A program made the translations under genes and the position numbers. Shown here one piece after another: positions 1 to 12,701 of a stretch of DNA of 64,000 nt. The notes below the pieces were generated by a model that saw only the letters and a program-made list of their open reading frames with translations, was not told the DNA's origin and ran no database searches. Source of the stretch: Tricholoma matsutake (taxonomy: Eukaryota; Basidiomycota; Agaricomycetes; Agaricales; Tricholomataceae). Each line of letters starts with the position of its first letter. Within the stretch, counting starts at the first letter, position 1. Where the stretch lies: NCBI GenBank assembly GCA_026075535.2, contig AP026543.1, positions 4,402,001 through 4,466,000 of the forward strand, read 5' to 3'.

Positions 1-1747
1 GGTCAAGTCACAGGCCAGTCCCTCATCAGCCCCTTTAATTCATTATCTTATATATTAATTTACTTCTAGGCATTATTCTCTTGAGGTTGTCCAACATCCG
101 GTACGTGCCCGAATGTGTGGTTTCGGCGACAAAGTGCGTTCATTGCCGCGTTATCAAGTTGTGTTGTGTTCTCAAGTACGAGAAACATCTTAGGATCGGA
201 GGCCATTGGCGCCAGCCGCTGTAGCGAAAATGATAGTGAAAAGTGAGGACGATAGTCTTGTGGACGTAGAGTAAGTTTATTATTGCTATTGTCTACTTCT
301 CTGTCATGACACTATCATCAGTGATGTAGATTGTTCATTCTTCTTGGTTACAGTTGATTTGTGGTCTGGAGACGGAAAACATGAGATGAATCTCGTTTTA
401 CATCCGTCGTCTACCGATCGTCACCCACCACCTCACTCCGCGAGGCCAAGGCGTCGCGGAGCTAGTATTATCTCTCATTCTCGGTCCTCAGGAAACCAGA
501 CACCAGCTGCACGCACCACTCCGACTCCAATTCAATATAGACCTGGAGAACCCGTGAGTCGACATCGCTTCCCCAAGTTTAAGCTTAAAATCAAAATGTG
601 CAACCTTATAGCCGTCTGGTTACAACACTCAGACGTATTTCCCTCCTGTATCTGACCAAATGATTTATTCCCCCCCGACGCCGTACAGTGCTACACCTTC
701 TGAGGCTCCTACATGGGCATACAACGCTCAATCCCCTTCGATGGAACGTAACAATAACTTCCCTCCTCCACTCCTACCCTCGATTCATACCTTTACTCAA
801 TCAGAACCAGAGTCAGGGACATCGGCGTACCGTGCTTGGGACGCAAACGCACCTTATCAACCATCTGACAGCTATGCCAACTCTCAAGTCGACCCTGCTC
901 TTCGGGCCCCCACCAATCAGGATGGACGAGAGTGGTCGTCGCAGACGGATCGATACACTCAGGACGCATACCCTCCAACTACACCTCAACTCGACAATGC
1001 AATCTACACGCCTGCATCCTACGCTCAACATCCGCCACTACCACACCATCCACACTACTCGTCGCATTATCCTCCGCATGTCCATGCCACGTCTCAACAG
1101 TCCGCAAATTCGATCATTTCCCCTCGGCATTCCTACACACGTACGCTCGTTGGTCCGCTTTCTTCAAATGCCAGCCGTTTGCTGGACGAGCATCGCAAGC
1201 CTGGCATTTTCTTTCTCTTTCAAGACCTCTCAATCCGTACAGAAGGTGAGTCTACCTCTGACATTCAATTCGAAATTCAACATTGGGGCTTAGGCACTTT
1301 CCGCTTGAGACTACGTCTTATGAACGTTGGAGCGTGAGCACTCGTTGATTATCGATGGTCGAGATTCTTAACAATCTTGTTCCAGCCCACCTGCTCCGGA
1401 TTTTGGAGCAGTTCGTGTTCACAACAACATATCGCCTGTCCTTGCTCAGACGTTCACTGAACCATTCATTGTGTACTCTGCAAAGCGTTTTCCTGGTGTC
1501 CCAGGTATGTGGATCAGTCGTAAACACTACTGTAGGTTAAATATGCCTTCCCCTAAATAGATACTACAGCACTTTCTATTGCCTTCGGCAATCAGGGCCA
1601 GAAATTGCCCTTGGTAGGATTCCCTTATAACCATTACAACTGTGGAATCTGACAGGCATGAGCTATTAGCGCAACCGCCATGGGTCAAGTAAGCGTCGTA
1701 GGCGTGGTGATTCTGACTCCGATTCTGACTCGGATGAAGAAGCATGA
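1..1747 (+). CDS. velvet-domain regulator, VelB-like (5' partial)
   Basis: Velvet proteins are fungal DNA-binding regulators that link development and secondary metabolism and dimerise in the nucleus. I assemble exons 1-17, 70-133, 194-270, 322-553, 612-1245, 1294-1333, 1386-1504, 1561-1613 and 1670-1747, which read as one frame of 437 residues with the start outside the window. The first half of the velvet domain is seen as RARMCGFGDK, DRRPLAP and SFFLVTVDLWS, the second half as KPGIFFLFQDLSIRTEG, RLRLRLMNVG and VYSAKRFPGVP. Between them lies a Pro/Ser/Tyr-rich insert of about 220 residues. An insert at this point is typical of VelB rather than VeA or VosA, but here it is unusually long. The C-terminus is a basic stretch followed by alternating Asp-Ser. 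The first intron has a weak donor (GTCCCT), so the 1-17 exon is the least certain. Confidence 0.88.
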
Positions 1748-1839
1748 CCGTGTGGTTGGGACAGACAGATTACTTTGATTTATCTGTCTATTGCCCGTTT
1801 TCTGTAGCTGCTGTGATTTGCCATTTGATAGACAACCCT

Positions 1840-4800
1840 TTATCGCCACTTGTACGTTCTGTCGTAGTTGTCCGCTAACCTACGTCTTTCTTCCACCTCA
1901 AACATCATAACTGTTTGAACGGCGTCAGGATAGTTCTTGTAGATTCTGGCGAACATTTCTCTAGCCTTCAATGCCTTCTCGATGTCGGCAGGAGCGGCGT
2001 CATCCAAAACATTGTCTGGCGTGACAGGCTCTACGAGAGCTCCCGACTGCAGCCGAGAGAGCACCATCAACAGGACGCTGAGTGTCGCATGATGCGGTCT
2101 CCAGGTAGCCCAAGCGGGCGAAATCTGATGAAGAATATGAAGCGGATGTGCGAAATCATCCGCGTGTTCCTCATCTTCCAAGGCAAGCTCGATCTCGGCC
2201 AGTCTGGCTGTCGCAATTCTCGCGGCGACTGACCTGCCTATCCCGTGAGCGGGCACCTCTACTGGCATCTCGGGCATTCCACCGCCAGAAAGCGCATCAT
2301 CGCTCATAAGTGCGTCCGACGAGAGTGGAGTGAGCGGAGCTCGGTCCCTTACCTTTTGCACACGTTCGCTTTCGCGTTGATACGGCAAGATCACTCTCTC
2401 CACAACTTCGAACGCACGTTCAGGCTCACCCGCACGCACAAGTGCCACAGTAAGATGATTGAAGTTATGGGAGTCAAATGTGAATCCAAGGCGCTGGAAC
2501 TCCTTCCAAATGGCAGCAATCTCGAGATGTAGGCCTGCTGCAGACAGAGCGTCGATGTATATAGAAAGGGGAATGCACAGAATATTTCCCTGTAGTCTGC
2601 GTCGAGTGGGGTCGTTCGCATTGTCGTGGAACACCAATCCGTCTGATGAAGCTTGTAGGCCAAGCTCGAAGATCTGAGGCCAAAGTTGCTGGACGGCGTC
2701 GATGTTAAATGTACGGCGATATGCATCAAGGACCATCGTTAAAATGCCGAGCGATGGCTTTTCACCTTCTTTTATCATTTCTCGTAACAAGCGTTCGACC
2801 TGTTCCGGCTGTTGCTGTTTCGCGTATGCATTGAGAAGAGGCCCATAAATATGGCTAAGGGCTGATGACCGGCCATGTGAGGGTGTAGCCCATACTCGGT
2901 CCTCCGGAGGAGCGCTCATGAGACTCTGGACAAACTGCTCAGCTATCTGCATGCTCTCCTCCGTCTTCTCATTACCATACGCGAGCAAAATTTTGCGGAA
3001 AGTGACTGAGCTTGGCTGAATGCCTTGTTCCCGCATTTCATCATACACAGACTTGGCCTTGACTTTGTCACCAATCTGTAAAAATCCGGCCATGATGATA
3101 GTGAGGGCATACACATTGACGAGAAGGTCGGAGCCCCGTTCTTTCATTTCGTAGTAGATATCGGAAGCAATTCCCATGCGGCCAGCATCACATGCCGATT
3201 GGATGAGTAGAGAATAAGTATAAGCGTCGGGTTTGATTTTTGAAGCCTCAAGTCTTGCGAAAAGCTTGGAGACGACATTGAAAGGAGCACCGATTAACAC
3301 ATAGGCTTTGAGCAGAGTGTTGTAGACTTCGACTGTCAGGCGAATTCTTGGTGTTGACTTGATATAATCAAAAACCCGAATGACTCCTTTCCAGGACCCT
3401 GCAGCGACATGAGCATTCATCGTTGCCGTGATCATGCGGCGATCGGGAACGACACCCTCATCTACAGCACGTTTATATACTGCCTCAGCGCTGGCAGGAT
3501 CTCTCCGACGTGCGAGGAGAGTGATCAAAGTTGTATATGTCACCAAGTTTGGCTGTATACCAGCTGTGCGCATCTGGTTTAGCACGGCAACAATTGACTC
3601 CATGTCACCACGCAAAGCAAAACTCCTGAGGATGTTGGTGTAAACGTATAAATCAGGTGTGAATCCAGCCGTCGACGCGGACTGCAACCAAGTGTTCATT
3701 CCCGCCAAATCGGCTTTCTGGGAGAATGCATAGATGACGATGGAGTAGTGCAGCAAGGAAGGATAATGCAACCGGGTTCCACCAGGGCCTACAGGAAAGA
3801 GGTCGTTGAACAATGCAGTAACTTGTTCAGTCATACCCAAGGTGGCATACGCATATAGAAACATAGCGACGTCATTCTTCGTTGCCCAGCTGTGGTCGAC
3901 AAGGTTATTGTAATACTTTTCAGTCTGGATCGTGTTGCCCTGATGCGCATGCAAGTAGAGACCGGTCGACAGGTGGAACTTGAACATGGACTCGGACCCC
4001 TCAATGGAAGAATACAACGCATTCGCTTGTTCAAACAGATCTTCCCGCACAAGTTCACGGACCAATACCAGCTTAAGGCTGATGGGAACTGAGAGGTGTT
4101 GTCGGTCCATCTCCTCTAAAACCTCGAGTGCATCTGAGGGTAGACATTGGTCGCACAACACCTCGACGAGAAAATTGCCCATGTTTTGCCGGCGTTCGTC
4201 AGTCCAGTTTGTTTTGCTAGCTAGCGTGGCTGCCGGGTGTTCAATCTCGACAAGAATCGCAAGGGCAGTTTGTCGTAAGGACCGGCCCATTACTGCAGGA
4301 GACGCGTGATGAAATTCGCCAGATGGTCCTCTGAGATGAGACCCAACAAGTGACCACTCATCCATGATGAGTTCCAAAACATCAACGCTGGTGCGATGCC
4401 GCCAGGTTGATAAGATGATGGCTTGAAAAACACGAAGAGTTACACCTTTGTCCTCGTAAACTGAAGGTATTTTCTTTGCCACGCGAAACAAAGCTATCGC
4501 CGTTTGAAGATCGCCCTTCAAGGCTGCAGACCGTGCCAGTAAAAACTGCCACTGCACATCGAACTTTGATGCAACAGCAACGTGAGAACTGAAGGATTCA
4601 AGAACACCTTCAATTCTGCGACCCCATTCGTGTATTGTCTCAAGTTCTGTGTCACGTTGATATTGCAATTCAACTGCCTCAGTAAGTTTCTCGAAGAACG
4701 ACAATAGAGTCGCAATGCCCAAAGATGATGCAGCCCCACAGTCTACCACAGCGCTGTATGCATCCCACGCTGCCTCAATGTCAACTTTTTCCACCGGATA

Positions 4801-5452
4801 TTGCAGTATTAGTTGCAAGCGTTGGACAGCGATGGCATTGAGATCAGGGATTAGGGTTGTGGTTGACGGGGACGCGACCGGGAAGGCCGAGTCGTCTGCC
4901 AGGTGATTGCCTGATTCTGGAATGTCAGGAGCACCTGAGGCATGTCGTCGCTGGCCACGATACATAGTCAGCGGGGTCGCGGAAAAATTTCGAGTGTTTT
5001 GGAGGTGGGATATGTGGTTTGATGTGTAACGACGAGGTTGGCCGTGGGCCGAAGCAAATTCCTCCATCAGTATAGCGCGACTCTGGTCTTGGATAAAAGT
5101 ACGTAAGGTAGGGAACAAACATTTGCAAGAGATACTCACGAGGACACCATAATGAATGTCTCTTTGCACAAATAGACCATTCCTGACACTGTGACAGATG
5201 ACATGGGAGGGTCAAGTTGTTCTGGACCTTTTCTTTTCCCTTTACGCGTCGCGGTTGGGGGGTAAAGAAATCGGGAGTTAGGGACATTCGAGGTGAGTGT
5301 TTCATGGCTTTCGTAACAGGCTTTAATGACAGAGAATATCTCAATGTCGAACAGCTGGGAAGGAGTGAATTAAGGACGACTGCTGCTAAAGGTTCGACCA
5401 TGGAATCTCGTCCTAGACGACGAGTCCCAGGAAGCCTGAAATCGGATAGCAA
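1840..5452 (-). CDS. pentatricopeptide repeat protein, probably mitochondrial
   Basis: PPR proteins bind organellar RNA in a sequence-specific way and support its processing or translation. Two exons, 5140-5452 and 1840-5087, are joined across a 52-nt intron with a GTGAGT donor, giving 1186 residues. PPR units run through the middle, for example around YVYTNILRSFALRGD, VTYTTLITLLARR, YTYSLLIQSACDAGR and VTFRKILLAYG, each ending in a GIQP- or KIKP-like turn. I see at least eight clear units. The N-terminus is rich in Arg, Leu and Ser and poor in acidic residues, as in a mitochondrial targeting peptide. A second in-frame ATG at 5401 gives a cleaner targeting sequence and may be the true start. 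The RNA target cannot be told from the sequence. Confidence 0.85.
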
Positions 5453-5715
5453 TAAGTCGCATATACAACGGCATAAACTTTCCAGATTTGCAGTCTTACC
5501 TGTAGCAGCTGTTATGACCTTACAAAGTAGGAGATGCGTTCAAACGGAGACTTTTCTCGTGCTGTTTGACCATGTTACTTCTTAAAGCTATAAATTCACG
5601 TGATATTTAACAGCGCATTGCGCAACGATCTCACTGGTACTGGTGTCAGTGGTGATTCGATTTCCTCTTCCATCATCAATATTGCAAAGTGCATAATTCA
5701 AACACGATTTTCCCG

Positions 5716-6451
5716 ATGGTTGATTCAAGAAAAGAAGTCCCCGCGCATGAGATAGTGGTTGCGCAGACCGAACCAGACGTACAACAATGCTACGATGTGG
5801 TAAAGGACTAAAAGTTTTCATGCTGTTCATCGCGCAATCATGATACCTCGTCCCACGAACTTTTCTAGCGAGTGGAGGTCTTTCACTACGAACAGAAATT
5901 TCCTTTGGATACGGAGTTTGACGCGTCTGTAAATTTCTTAAACTATTAATGCGAGCATTCCCCTTCTCTGACTTGCACGTCTTTCCTAGTTACGATAAAA
6001 TCTCAACTCACTTCTTGCTAAGGCTCACACCGTCTTTAACGGTAATCGGCACAATCCGCGCCTCCAAGCTTCCAGGGACGAATCGTTACAAGCTCAGCCG
6101 ATTGGCTGTCCGAAAAGACTACCGCAAATTTGGATTTGGGCGCGAAATGGTGTCTGCCTTGCATGACTGGGTAGCAGCAGATGCCCGACAAAGGGGAGAG
6201 ACAAGATTTGCCGAGATAATCTCTCATTCCCAAATCCCCGCCAAAGGGTTCTATGCCAAGTGAGTCGCGAGGCCGACGGTTATTTCGGCCATCATCTGAC
6301 CGCATCTGCTAGGTTTGGATACGAATCTGAAGTAGGGCCATTCATATTTATCCACATAATGACAAACTCAGATCTTGGATCGTCTCAGGGTGCAGAATTC
6401 GATGAAGATGGCGATCCTCATCAAAAGATGGTGCTTCGGCTGCCGTTATAG
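5716..6451 (+). CDS. GNAT family N-acetyltransferase
   Basis: Four exons, 5716-5799, 5869-5924, 5990-6259 and 6313-6451, give 182 residues. GNAT enzymes move an acetyl group from acetyl-CoA to an amine. The acetyl-CoA loop is seen as R92-K-F-G-F-G97, inside RLAVRKDYRKFGFG, preceded by a beta strand ending at RLAV and followed by a helix (MVSALHDWVA). The early segment VEVFHYEQKFPLDTEFDAYD resembles the ElaA-like branch, which has FVxEQ at this place. The C-terminal FGYESEVGPF fits the usual last motif. Exon 2 uses the donor GTCTGT at 5925; the stronger-looking GTAAAT four bases downstream would break the frame. The substrate is unknown. It is divergent from the PPR gene. Confidence 0.8.
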
Positions 6452-6688
6452 TCACCATTATAATATACAATAGCCTTAATAGAGGGTAGTACGTATTATG
6501 TCCGGTGGCTGAAGCCTGATCTACCAACTGTTCCAGTGGTACATATACATGGTCGTCCGAGATATACGAAAGGTATAATATAGATCAAAAGGTAACATGA
6601 AGCTCGTAGCCCAAGATCCCAGCTTCGCGGAGAAATCATGAAAGGTCGTGAACGTGAACAGAATCCGAGAATCATGATACCGGAAAAT

Positions 6689-8557
6689 TTAAGACCGAAC
6701 AGGATGATCATGTCTATGATCGAGCAAGGCGTCCTCGCTCTCGCTCTCAGACTCCATCCTCATCGTCGGAAATGATGGGCTTCCGGGAAGAATACTAAAG
6801 TTGATACTTGATGAAGCATAGCCAGCGGAACCTTCTTCATAAATCCTTCGAGCAGCTTCATACTCCATTTTCTCTTGCTCAGCTTGAGCAAGGAAAGGCT
6901 AATTTTGAATGTATCAATCATTTCCGCGGATCGTGACAGATATAGTTACGAACCTGGCGCTCCGCATCGGTCATTGAACGCCATTTGGCTGCGGCGAGGA
7001 CGCTCTGCTTGGTCGTTTCAGTCTCGTCTCCGAATATCTCCCGAACTAAATAAGGGTTTGCCCGGATGCGCTGCAAAAACATGAAATATGCGCTCAAAGG
7101 TTTCTTGGGAGCATTTGGATCTTTGATGTTGCTCTTTCGTGATTTGCCGGCTTTCCGTTGCGCTGCCCGAAAAACATTCTCGCGTTTGATGTCATCGGGT
7201 GTGAGAGTGCGCATGTAAGCAGAGAGTTCTCGTTCACGAGCGTCCTTCGCGGCCTGTGATCGCCTTTTATAGGGCTAGGAGGAGAACAATGAGATGACGG
7301 TGTCGTATGACGTCAGCAGAAAAAGGAAATTACCTCCTTCTCCTCAGTACTGAGGGATGCGTATTCTTGTCCCGCCTCTTTTGCTGCTTGGGCTACATTT
7401 AATTTCCGTGTGCCCGTTGCCTGCTGTTTCTGGATCCAGTCTGTGAAGTAAAGCTGCCAAGCCGAAGGTGCCAATTTCGGCGGCCGTAGGACAGACTTGA
7501 GGGCTGCGGAAGACTGTCAATTTGAAGCTAAATTAGGGAGTACGATAACCAGAAACTGACGACTGTCATTGTTCTTGACAGTTGAACTGGGTTCCTCGAT
7601 CGGAGGTGTGCGTTTCTTCCGACGGATTGTGGCATCATAGTCATCGTTGACGCTTTCAGACTCGGCTCGTCGGCTGTACGCACGAGTCATTGGAGGTACC
7701 CGAGGTTCGAATACAGAAGGAGCGCTGGAAGATTGGAATATTTGACCCGAGGATACGGATGCCGTACGTACCGGAACACGTTGGCGCATCGTGGAATCCG
7801 AGAGTGGTGAGTGTCGTACTGCGGTTCTCGAGGATGAGGGTGGGCGAAGAGAGCCGGAGGAATCGAATAGTTGTGAAGCCCAAGAGGGCGTATGTAGACG
7901 TGTGTCCAAGGGTGAAATAGAGTGAACGCGTTGCCTTGGCATATGAGGACGCTCTTCGAATGATGAAGGGGGAGTAATGGAACGTGGAAGTGGATGAAGA
8001 GCAGCAAATTCAGTAGGTGAGAAAGTAGCACCTCTCGGAAAATGAGACTGGTCAGTATATGGGACAAAAGATGGTGATTGTGGAGGTGGAGGGGATGGGA
8101 TTGAAATAGGCGATGAAGGGGAAGAGAGCGACAAGTCTGGATCGTTTATCCAGTTTGCAAGGAACATATTGTCAATGTGTGGAGAACTCTTCACGAGGTT
8201 GATATCAACGTGCCCACCATCGAAGAAACCACTGTCAGCGGGAGACATCTGTGGTATGTCATACTCATATGCTGACATCATGGATGATGATGAGGCTGAA
8301 AAGTCGAAACGAGGTTTGACATCGTATTCCATGTCATTAAAGGGGTCCCAAGAGACGTGACCTGCGGGCGATGAAGAAGCATAATCATCGAATTCCAAAG
8401 GACCGAAGAGCATCTGATCTGCATCAATAGACGGGAAACCCGCAAGGTTATCGACGTTGAGCAATGGGGTCGCAGGTTTCGACAATGAATCGGAAGAGTA
8501 GGTAGGAGACATGGATATTACATCGGGAGAAAAAGGACGACGTGAACTGGAGGGCAT
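6689..8557 (-). CDS. tandem HMG-box protein with Ser/Pro-rich N-terminus
   Basis: HMG boxes bend DNA, so this is probably a nuclear (or mitochondrial nucleoid) DNA-binding protein. Exons 7561-8557, 7334-7503, 6954-7274 and 6689-6898 give 565 residues. The first 330 residues are low-complexity, rich in Ser, Pro and Asp (SSPSSPISIPSPPPP). A divergent first HMG box follows (APSAWQLYFTDWIQKQQ ... LSTEEKEPYKRRSQ), then a canonical second box (DPNAPKKPLSAYFMFLQ ... AAAKWRSMTDAERQPFLAQ), then a Ser/Glu-rich tail. The start at 8557 (MPSSSRRPFSPD) is preferred over 8707, which adds 50 residues that look like leader sequence. Box 2 is Nhp6-like. The long disordered N-terminus suggests a transcription factor rather than a packaging protein. 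Exon 1 splices from GTCAGT at 7560. Confidence 0.75.
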
Positions 8558-9199
8558 AACGGTATAGAAAGGTACGTCGCGCTGTTTGAAAGACAAGGGA
8601 GTACTTAAGTGACAGATGCGGATGGGGCCAAGATATTTCCAGAGGCGCCGGAGATTGAGTTTATAAGGGATCCGGCTGGAGAGGAGCGGTCTTCCAAAGA
8701 CTTGCATCGACAGTATTGGATGACTCTTATTGAATCAGCGACAACCTAAACTTGATACAACGACCGAGTTCTCCAGATGTGTTCTTGACAGTTGCTGGGA
8801 GTTTCCTTTTATGGGCCGAGCATATGTTGCCTCTGATTAGAGACTTGTCAAAGCCAAGACTCCGATGATATGGCTTATAGATCTAACCTATGAACTGCGC
8901 GTCAAGTGTTGTTAATATAAAATGATCAACCCACCGTTGTAGACCGTTCAAGAACGTTTCAAACTTATGTATATGAACCCTTAGTTGGTAAGAACGATCC
9001 ACTACATTGGCGGCTATTTGCACCTGTTTATTTTCTATTTGTTCGCAAAAACCTTCATGGGGACACCGACATCGGAACTATTGCCGGAAAGGCGGGTCCT
9101 CTGAGGTCAAAAACAGTGCTTCGCAAATCCCTATCACATGTACAACCAACTCCTCTATTAGAATGGAAGTAGTGCTACGGACACACACGGCAACTACCA
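8558..9199. other. intergenic region, no gene seen
   Basis: About 640 bases lie between the start of the HMG-box gene and the 3' end of the NDUFA13 gene. It should hold the HMG-box promoter. I see no ORF with family resemblance, RNA gene or repeat here. Confidence 0.5.
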
Positions 9200-9846
9200 T
9201 CAAAGGATAACGATTTCTGGTGACCGGTATCTTGAGCTATTGTACACACTTTTACCAGCCTGTGACACCATGAATGTTGACGCGCAAGCAGATAGAAGGG
9301 CCGATAATACGCAATCGATCAGCATCATATCATAAGGTCCCCACAGGGGTCAACTTACCTCCCAGCCCTTCACATCCTTCATGATTTCCTTTTCCCTCGC
9401 CAAAGCAGCCTGTTGACGTCTATACGCGTCACGATCACCCTCGGCCATAAGCAGCGGCACTAAATGAATGCGAGACCAGATTTTCTCTCGTTGTAATTCT
9501 CTGAAAACAAACCAGTTCTAAATCAGCTTGGTTTCCCTTTTCAGTTACGGACCGAGAGCTATGTGATAGATAAGCTCATGCACATGCGGCCGGATCCTAT
9601 GCACCACGTTTCGTGGCGAGCGGGGTGGTGGTGGCCACGTTCTACGTCCAGGTGACTCCCAACTGGGCCTCGTCTCGCCGGAGATAAAATTGGCTCATAC
9701 CTTCTTTCTAGATTACCCTTTCCGAGGCGATAAAAGCCATACGCACATATCCCTGTCACACCACCGAGTATAACCAGTGATCCAGGGCCTCGGAATGGAA
9801 GATTTCTTTTATACTTGATAGCTTCAAAGCCCCCCTGCGGGGGCAT
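9200..9846 (-). CDS. NADH:ubiquinone oxidoreductase subunit NDUFA13 (GRIM-19)
   Basis: This is an accessory subunit of mitochondrial complex I, placed in the inner membrane. Exons 9701-9846, 9359-9500 and 9200-9259 give 115 residues, close to the usual 115-145. The family start is clear: MPPQGGFEAIKYKRNLPFRG, compared with PPxGGY...YKRNLPxRG in other eukaryotes. A single hydrophobic span follows at about residues 22-41 (SLVILGGVTGICAYGFYRLG). The matrix-side helix reads RRELQREKIWSRIHLVPLL and DAYRRQQAALAREKEIMKDV, ending with the conserved KGWEAGKSVYNSSRY. All three exons join in frame with standard GT-AG introns. A second complex I subunit, NDUFS8, lies 4.4 kb away. Confidence 0.93.
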
Positions 9847-10415
9847 GTCCCTGCACCCAAGTTATGGGAAAAGAGGTGGCGCGGAGTATACATATACGTA
9901 CTGTCGATAGGATACAGACACTAAATGGGTCAGTTTTAGTAAACGCCATAAGAATGTAGAATGGCACATACTGGGTGGGTGATCACTGTCAGTTATAAAG
10001 GTGTGATCATCATTGACGAGTTGAAGCCGTAGACGACCGAGTAAAGTCACGTGTTTCCACGTTGCTAAGCTGCTGTTCGGACATTTTGTCAAGCTCAATT
10101 GCGAAGTCGGATATTATTATATGACTACGAATATGATGGATTTATGATATGTACGTACATGTGGTTGAAGGTGTGTATTGGTCGGTGTTGGCTTATAGCG
10201 TTGATGATTCTTATAAGAGGAGGTGGACTTGTATGATATACTATGATATTTCTAAAATGAGTTGTGGTATATTGCGTAGGAGGAGTTGAACCGAATAAGG
10301 GAATCTATCGAACAATCGAAGCGTCTGTTTGGCGGACTCAACGCCAACCAGAAATATGTAATACTCCCGATATACCCAACACTGCCAGCTGGCCCGACTT
10401 TCATCCCTTCCCATC
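9847..10415. other. divergent intergenic region
   Basis: About 570 bases separate the starts of the NDUFA13 gene and the INO80F-like gene, so both promoters should be here. A CACGTG motif is present in GTCACGTG near 10,047, a possible bHLH site by motif only. No credible coding exon is seen. Confidence 0.45.
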
Positions 10416-12229
10416 ATGTCCTCCCGCCCTTCTCCCGGTCCCTCCACTCAATCTCTTCCTTCTAGACAAAAACAAAAGCCTTACATCATTGGCATTGCTG
10501 CAGGTGCCGAGGATGCAAAATATCAGGCAAAATATAAAGACCTCAAAAGGAAAGTCAAAGAGATAGAGGCAGTTAGTTTTTCAGCACCGTATCCATACAT
10601 ATCTCCTTCTAACAAACTTCAAGGACAATGATAAACTACACTTCAAAGTTTTGCAGGCCAAACGAAGTATCCAGCGAATGAAAGTAGAACGAGCGTAAGT
10701 TTTTACTATTACGTGTACTTTAGCGCCTCTCAAAACACGCCCTCCTCAGTGTCCTTTACGAGCGTCTTTCTGGTGTGTCGCAGCCACAGAACTTACATGA
10801 TCGACATGCTGTCGCTCCGCCTATCCATCCAGCTCCAGGTGTTCAATCCTCTTCCCGTTCTCATCAGGGAAGCCATCATCATCGAGAGATCCGAGATCAC
10901 CCCTTGCCCATGGAGTCTGACCGCCCATTCCAAGAGCAGAGTCGCTCGCACGACAATCCTAGGTTTGCTCCTGGGCATGATAGTCGTTCGGTCCCTATCT
11001 TGGCACCCATGGGCCCTGGCGTAGACCCCTCCCCCCGCATGTCCACAATGCATTCTCCTCCTCTGAGACGAGCTTCAGGTGGATCAAGACACGACTCTTT
11101 GCGTCTACCATCCCATCTCCCGCATTTGCCCCCAGTACAGCATATGGAGACGTCTGGTCCTTATTCTCATTCTCGATCTTATACCAGCCCTCCTATGCAC
11201 CATTCGCACCCGAGTCTGTCTTCACTTGAACGCACTAGGTCGCAGTCATCATCCACACGTCCGCGGGGTCGTCACTCCAACTCTCTGCCTTATCCAGGAT
11301 ACTCCCATCCATATCCTGAGGTTCTGCCACCAATGCAACATGTTATGCATAGCCCGCCCATCTCTGAAAGGGAACGGCCGAGACACGACCTTCACGAACT
11401 TGTAAGCCAACATGGCGACCATCACGGACATAGGCGACATCCTGCACCTATCGCTCATCATTCACCTCCTCTACATCCCTCGGACACCAGATCCTCGGGT
11501 CGCGTCCATTCTCCACACATTCATCGTGACGAGCACCACTATGAACGTCAGCGGGGTTTGGACAGGGAGCGAGAACAGGAATGGGAACGCGAACGCGAAC
11601 GAGGGCGCGAACATCGTGACCTCGGGCGTGGCCGGGAGTTGAACTCAACGCACATTCTCTCGCCCCAAATGGTGCATGGCTCTCGTCAACCTATTGACAG
11701 GGAAGATTACCAAGAACATCATGCTATTTCCTCCCGAATGCGTGAAGATCAGGGATACTATCACGACGCGCCGGCCCCGGGAGCTTACACCATACTCTCC
11801 CGTTCTGGCACACCTGGATCTGGCTCGGGGTCAGGGTCCGGGATTGGCGCAGGCGAAGGTCCCTCTCGACCTGATTCGCGCACCCAGTATTATGACCACG
11901 ATCGCACACGGTCGTATAGGCTTCACCCGGTCAATCAGCCGAATGAAGACGTTGACCTTGTCCATGAGGACAGTCGATCAGCATCTCGCGATCGAGGAGG
12001 CGGTGGCGGTGGCGGTTTTCCGCTACCGGAACAACAAACGTCAGTGGAGTCGCGCAAGAGGAACCACAACGACATGGATGTAGACAGTGACAATGACGTA
12101 GGTGATGGGCCTTCGAGCCATATGTTCCCCACCGGGAGAATACCAGAAGATAGGGGCTCCAAACGCTATCATCGAGAACCTCGTCGGAGTGTCGAGAACC
12201 AGGAGGAGAACCGGATGGGACCCCCATGA
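10416..12229 (+). CDS. INO80F-domain-like coiled-coil protein
   Basis: Exons 10416-10571, 10624-10694 and 10750-12229 give 568 residues. The first about 90 residues hold KYQAKYKDLKRKVKEIE, DNDKLHFKVLQAKRSIQRMK and VERAVLYERL, a heptad-like basic helix that resembles the INO80F (TFPT) domain of INO80 chromatin remodeller subunits, where the pattern is an ExxNxxL then KRxIxRLxLER. The rest, encoded by one 1.5-kb exon, is disordered and rich in His, Ser, Pro and Arg. It includes an Arg/Glu run (ERERERGREHRDLGRG), short Gly-Ser and poly-Gly tracts, and a Lys/Arg cluster SRKRNHNDMDVD. The family call rests only on the N-terminal helix. The tail gives no information on function. Confidence 0.62.
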
Positions 12230-12701
12230 ACACCTTTTAAGTTATACCCATTTGGTCCTCCTGACATTCGGTTCGGTGTTCCGAGACCACCTATCTTCGT
12301 AAGAAGTTTGTTTTGTACGCATGTCTTGTCCGCGTAATGCTATCATTGTGATCTGGCTCTATCGTTGTAAGCCCACGGGATGCCGAAACGTTAAAAGCAG
12401 CTTGAAGGAGGTGATCTGGTGACAGAATACATTCCCGGACTCAATTGATTATTTATATCCGAGGCAATTTAGGGACCTGCCCCAGGAACAAGAAATTTTC
12501 TGTCCTCTTGGAAGTAAAAGGTGGACAAGTATCACACATAAGGCGCTGATCGTAATGCCGCATTGAAAATTTCGAGATTTTAAACTACAGTTTATCAAGC
12601 CAGAAGGAGCAAGCAAAAGACACTGACAAAAAAAGAACTGCAAGCTTAGTGAAGTCCCAACATGGAAATGATAATGACAAGTCTTTTGGATTCACATCTC
12701 T
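12230..12701. other. convergent intergenic region, no gene seen
   Basis: About 470 bases between the 3' ends of two convergent genes. It should contain both transcript ends. No ORF, RNA gene or repeat is supported. Confidence 0.45.

Noticed and set aside
9862..10098. Minus-strand ORF of 78 codons upstream of NDUFA13
   Set aside because: It lies in a promoter region, has no family resemblance and no conserved composition.
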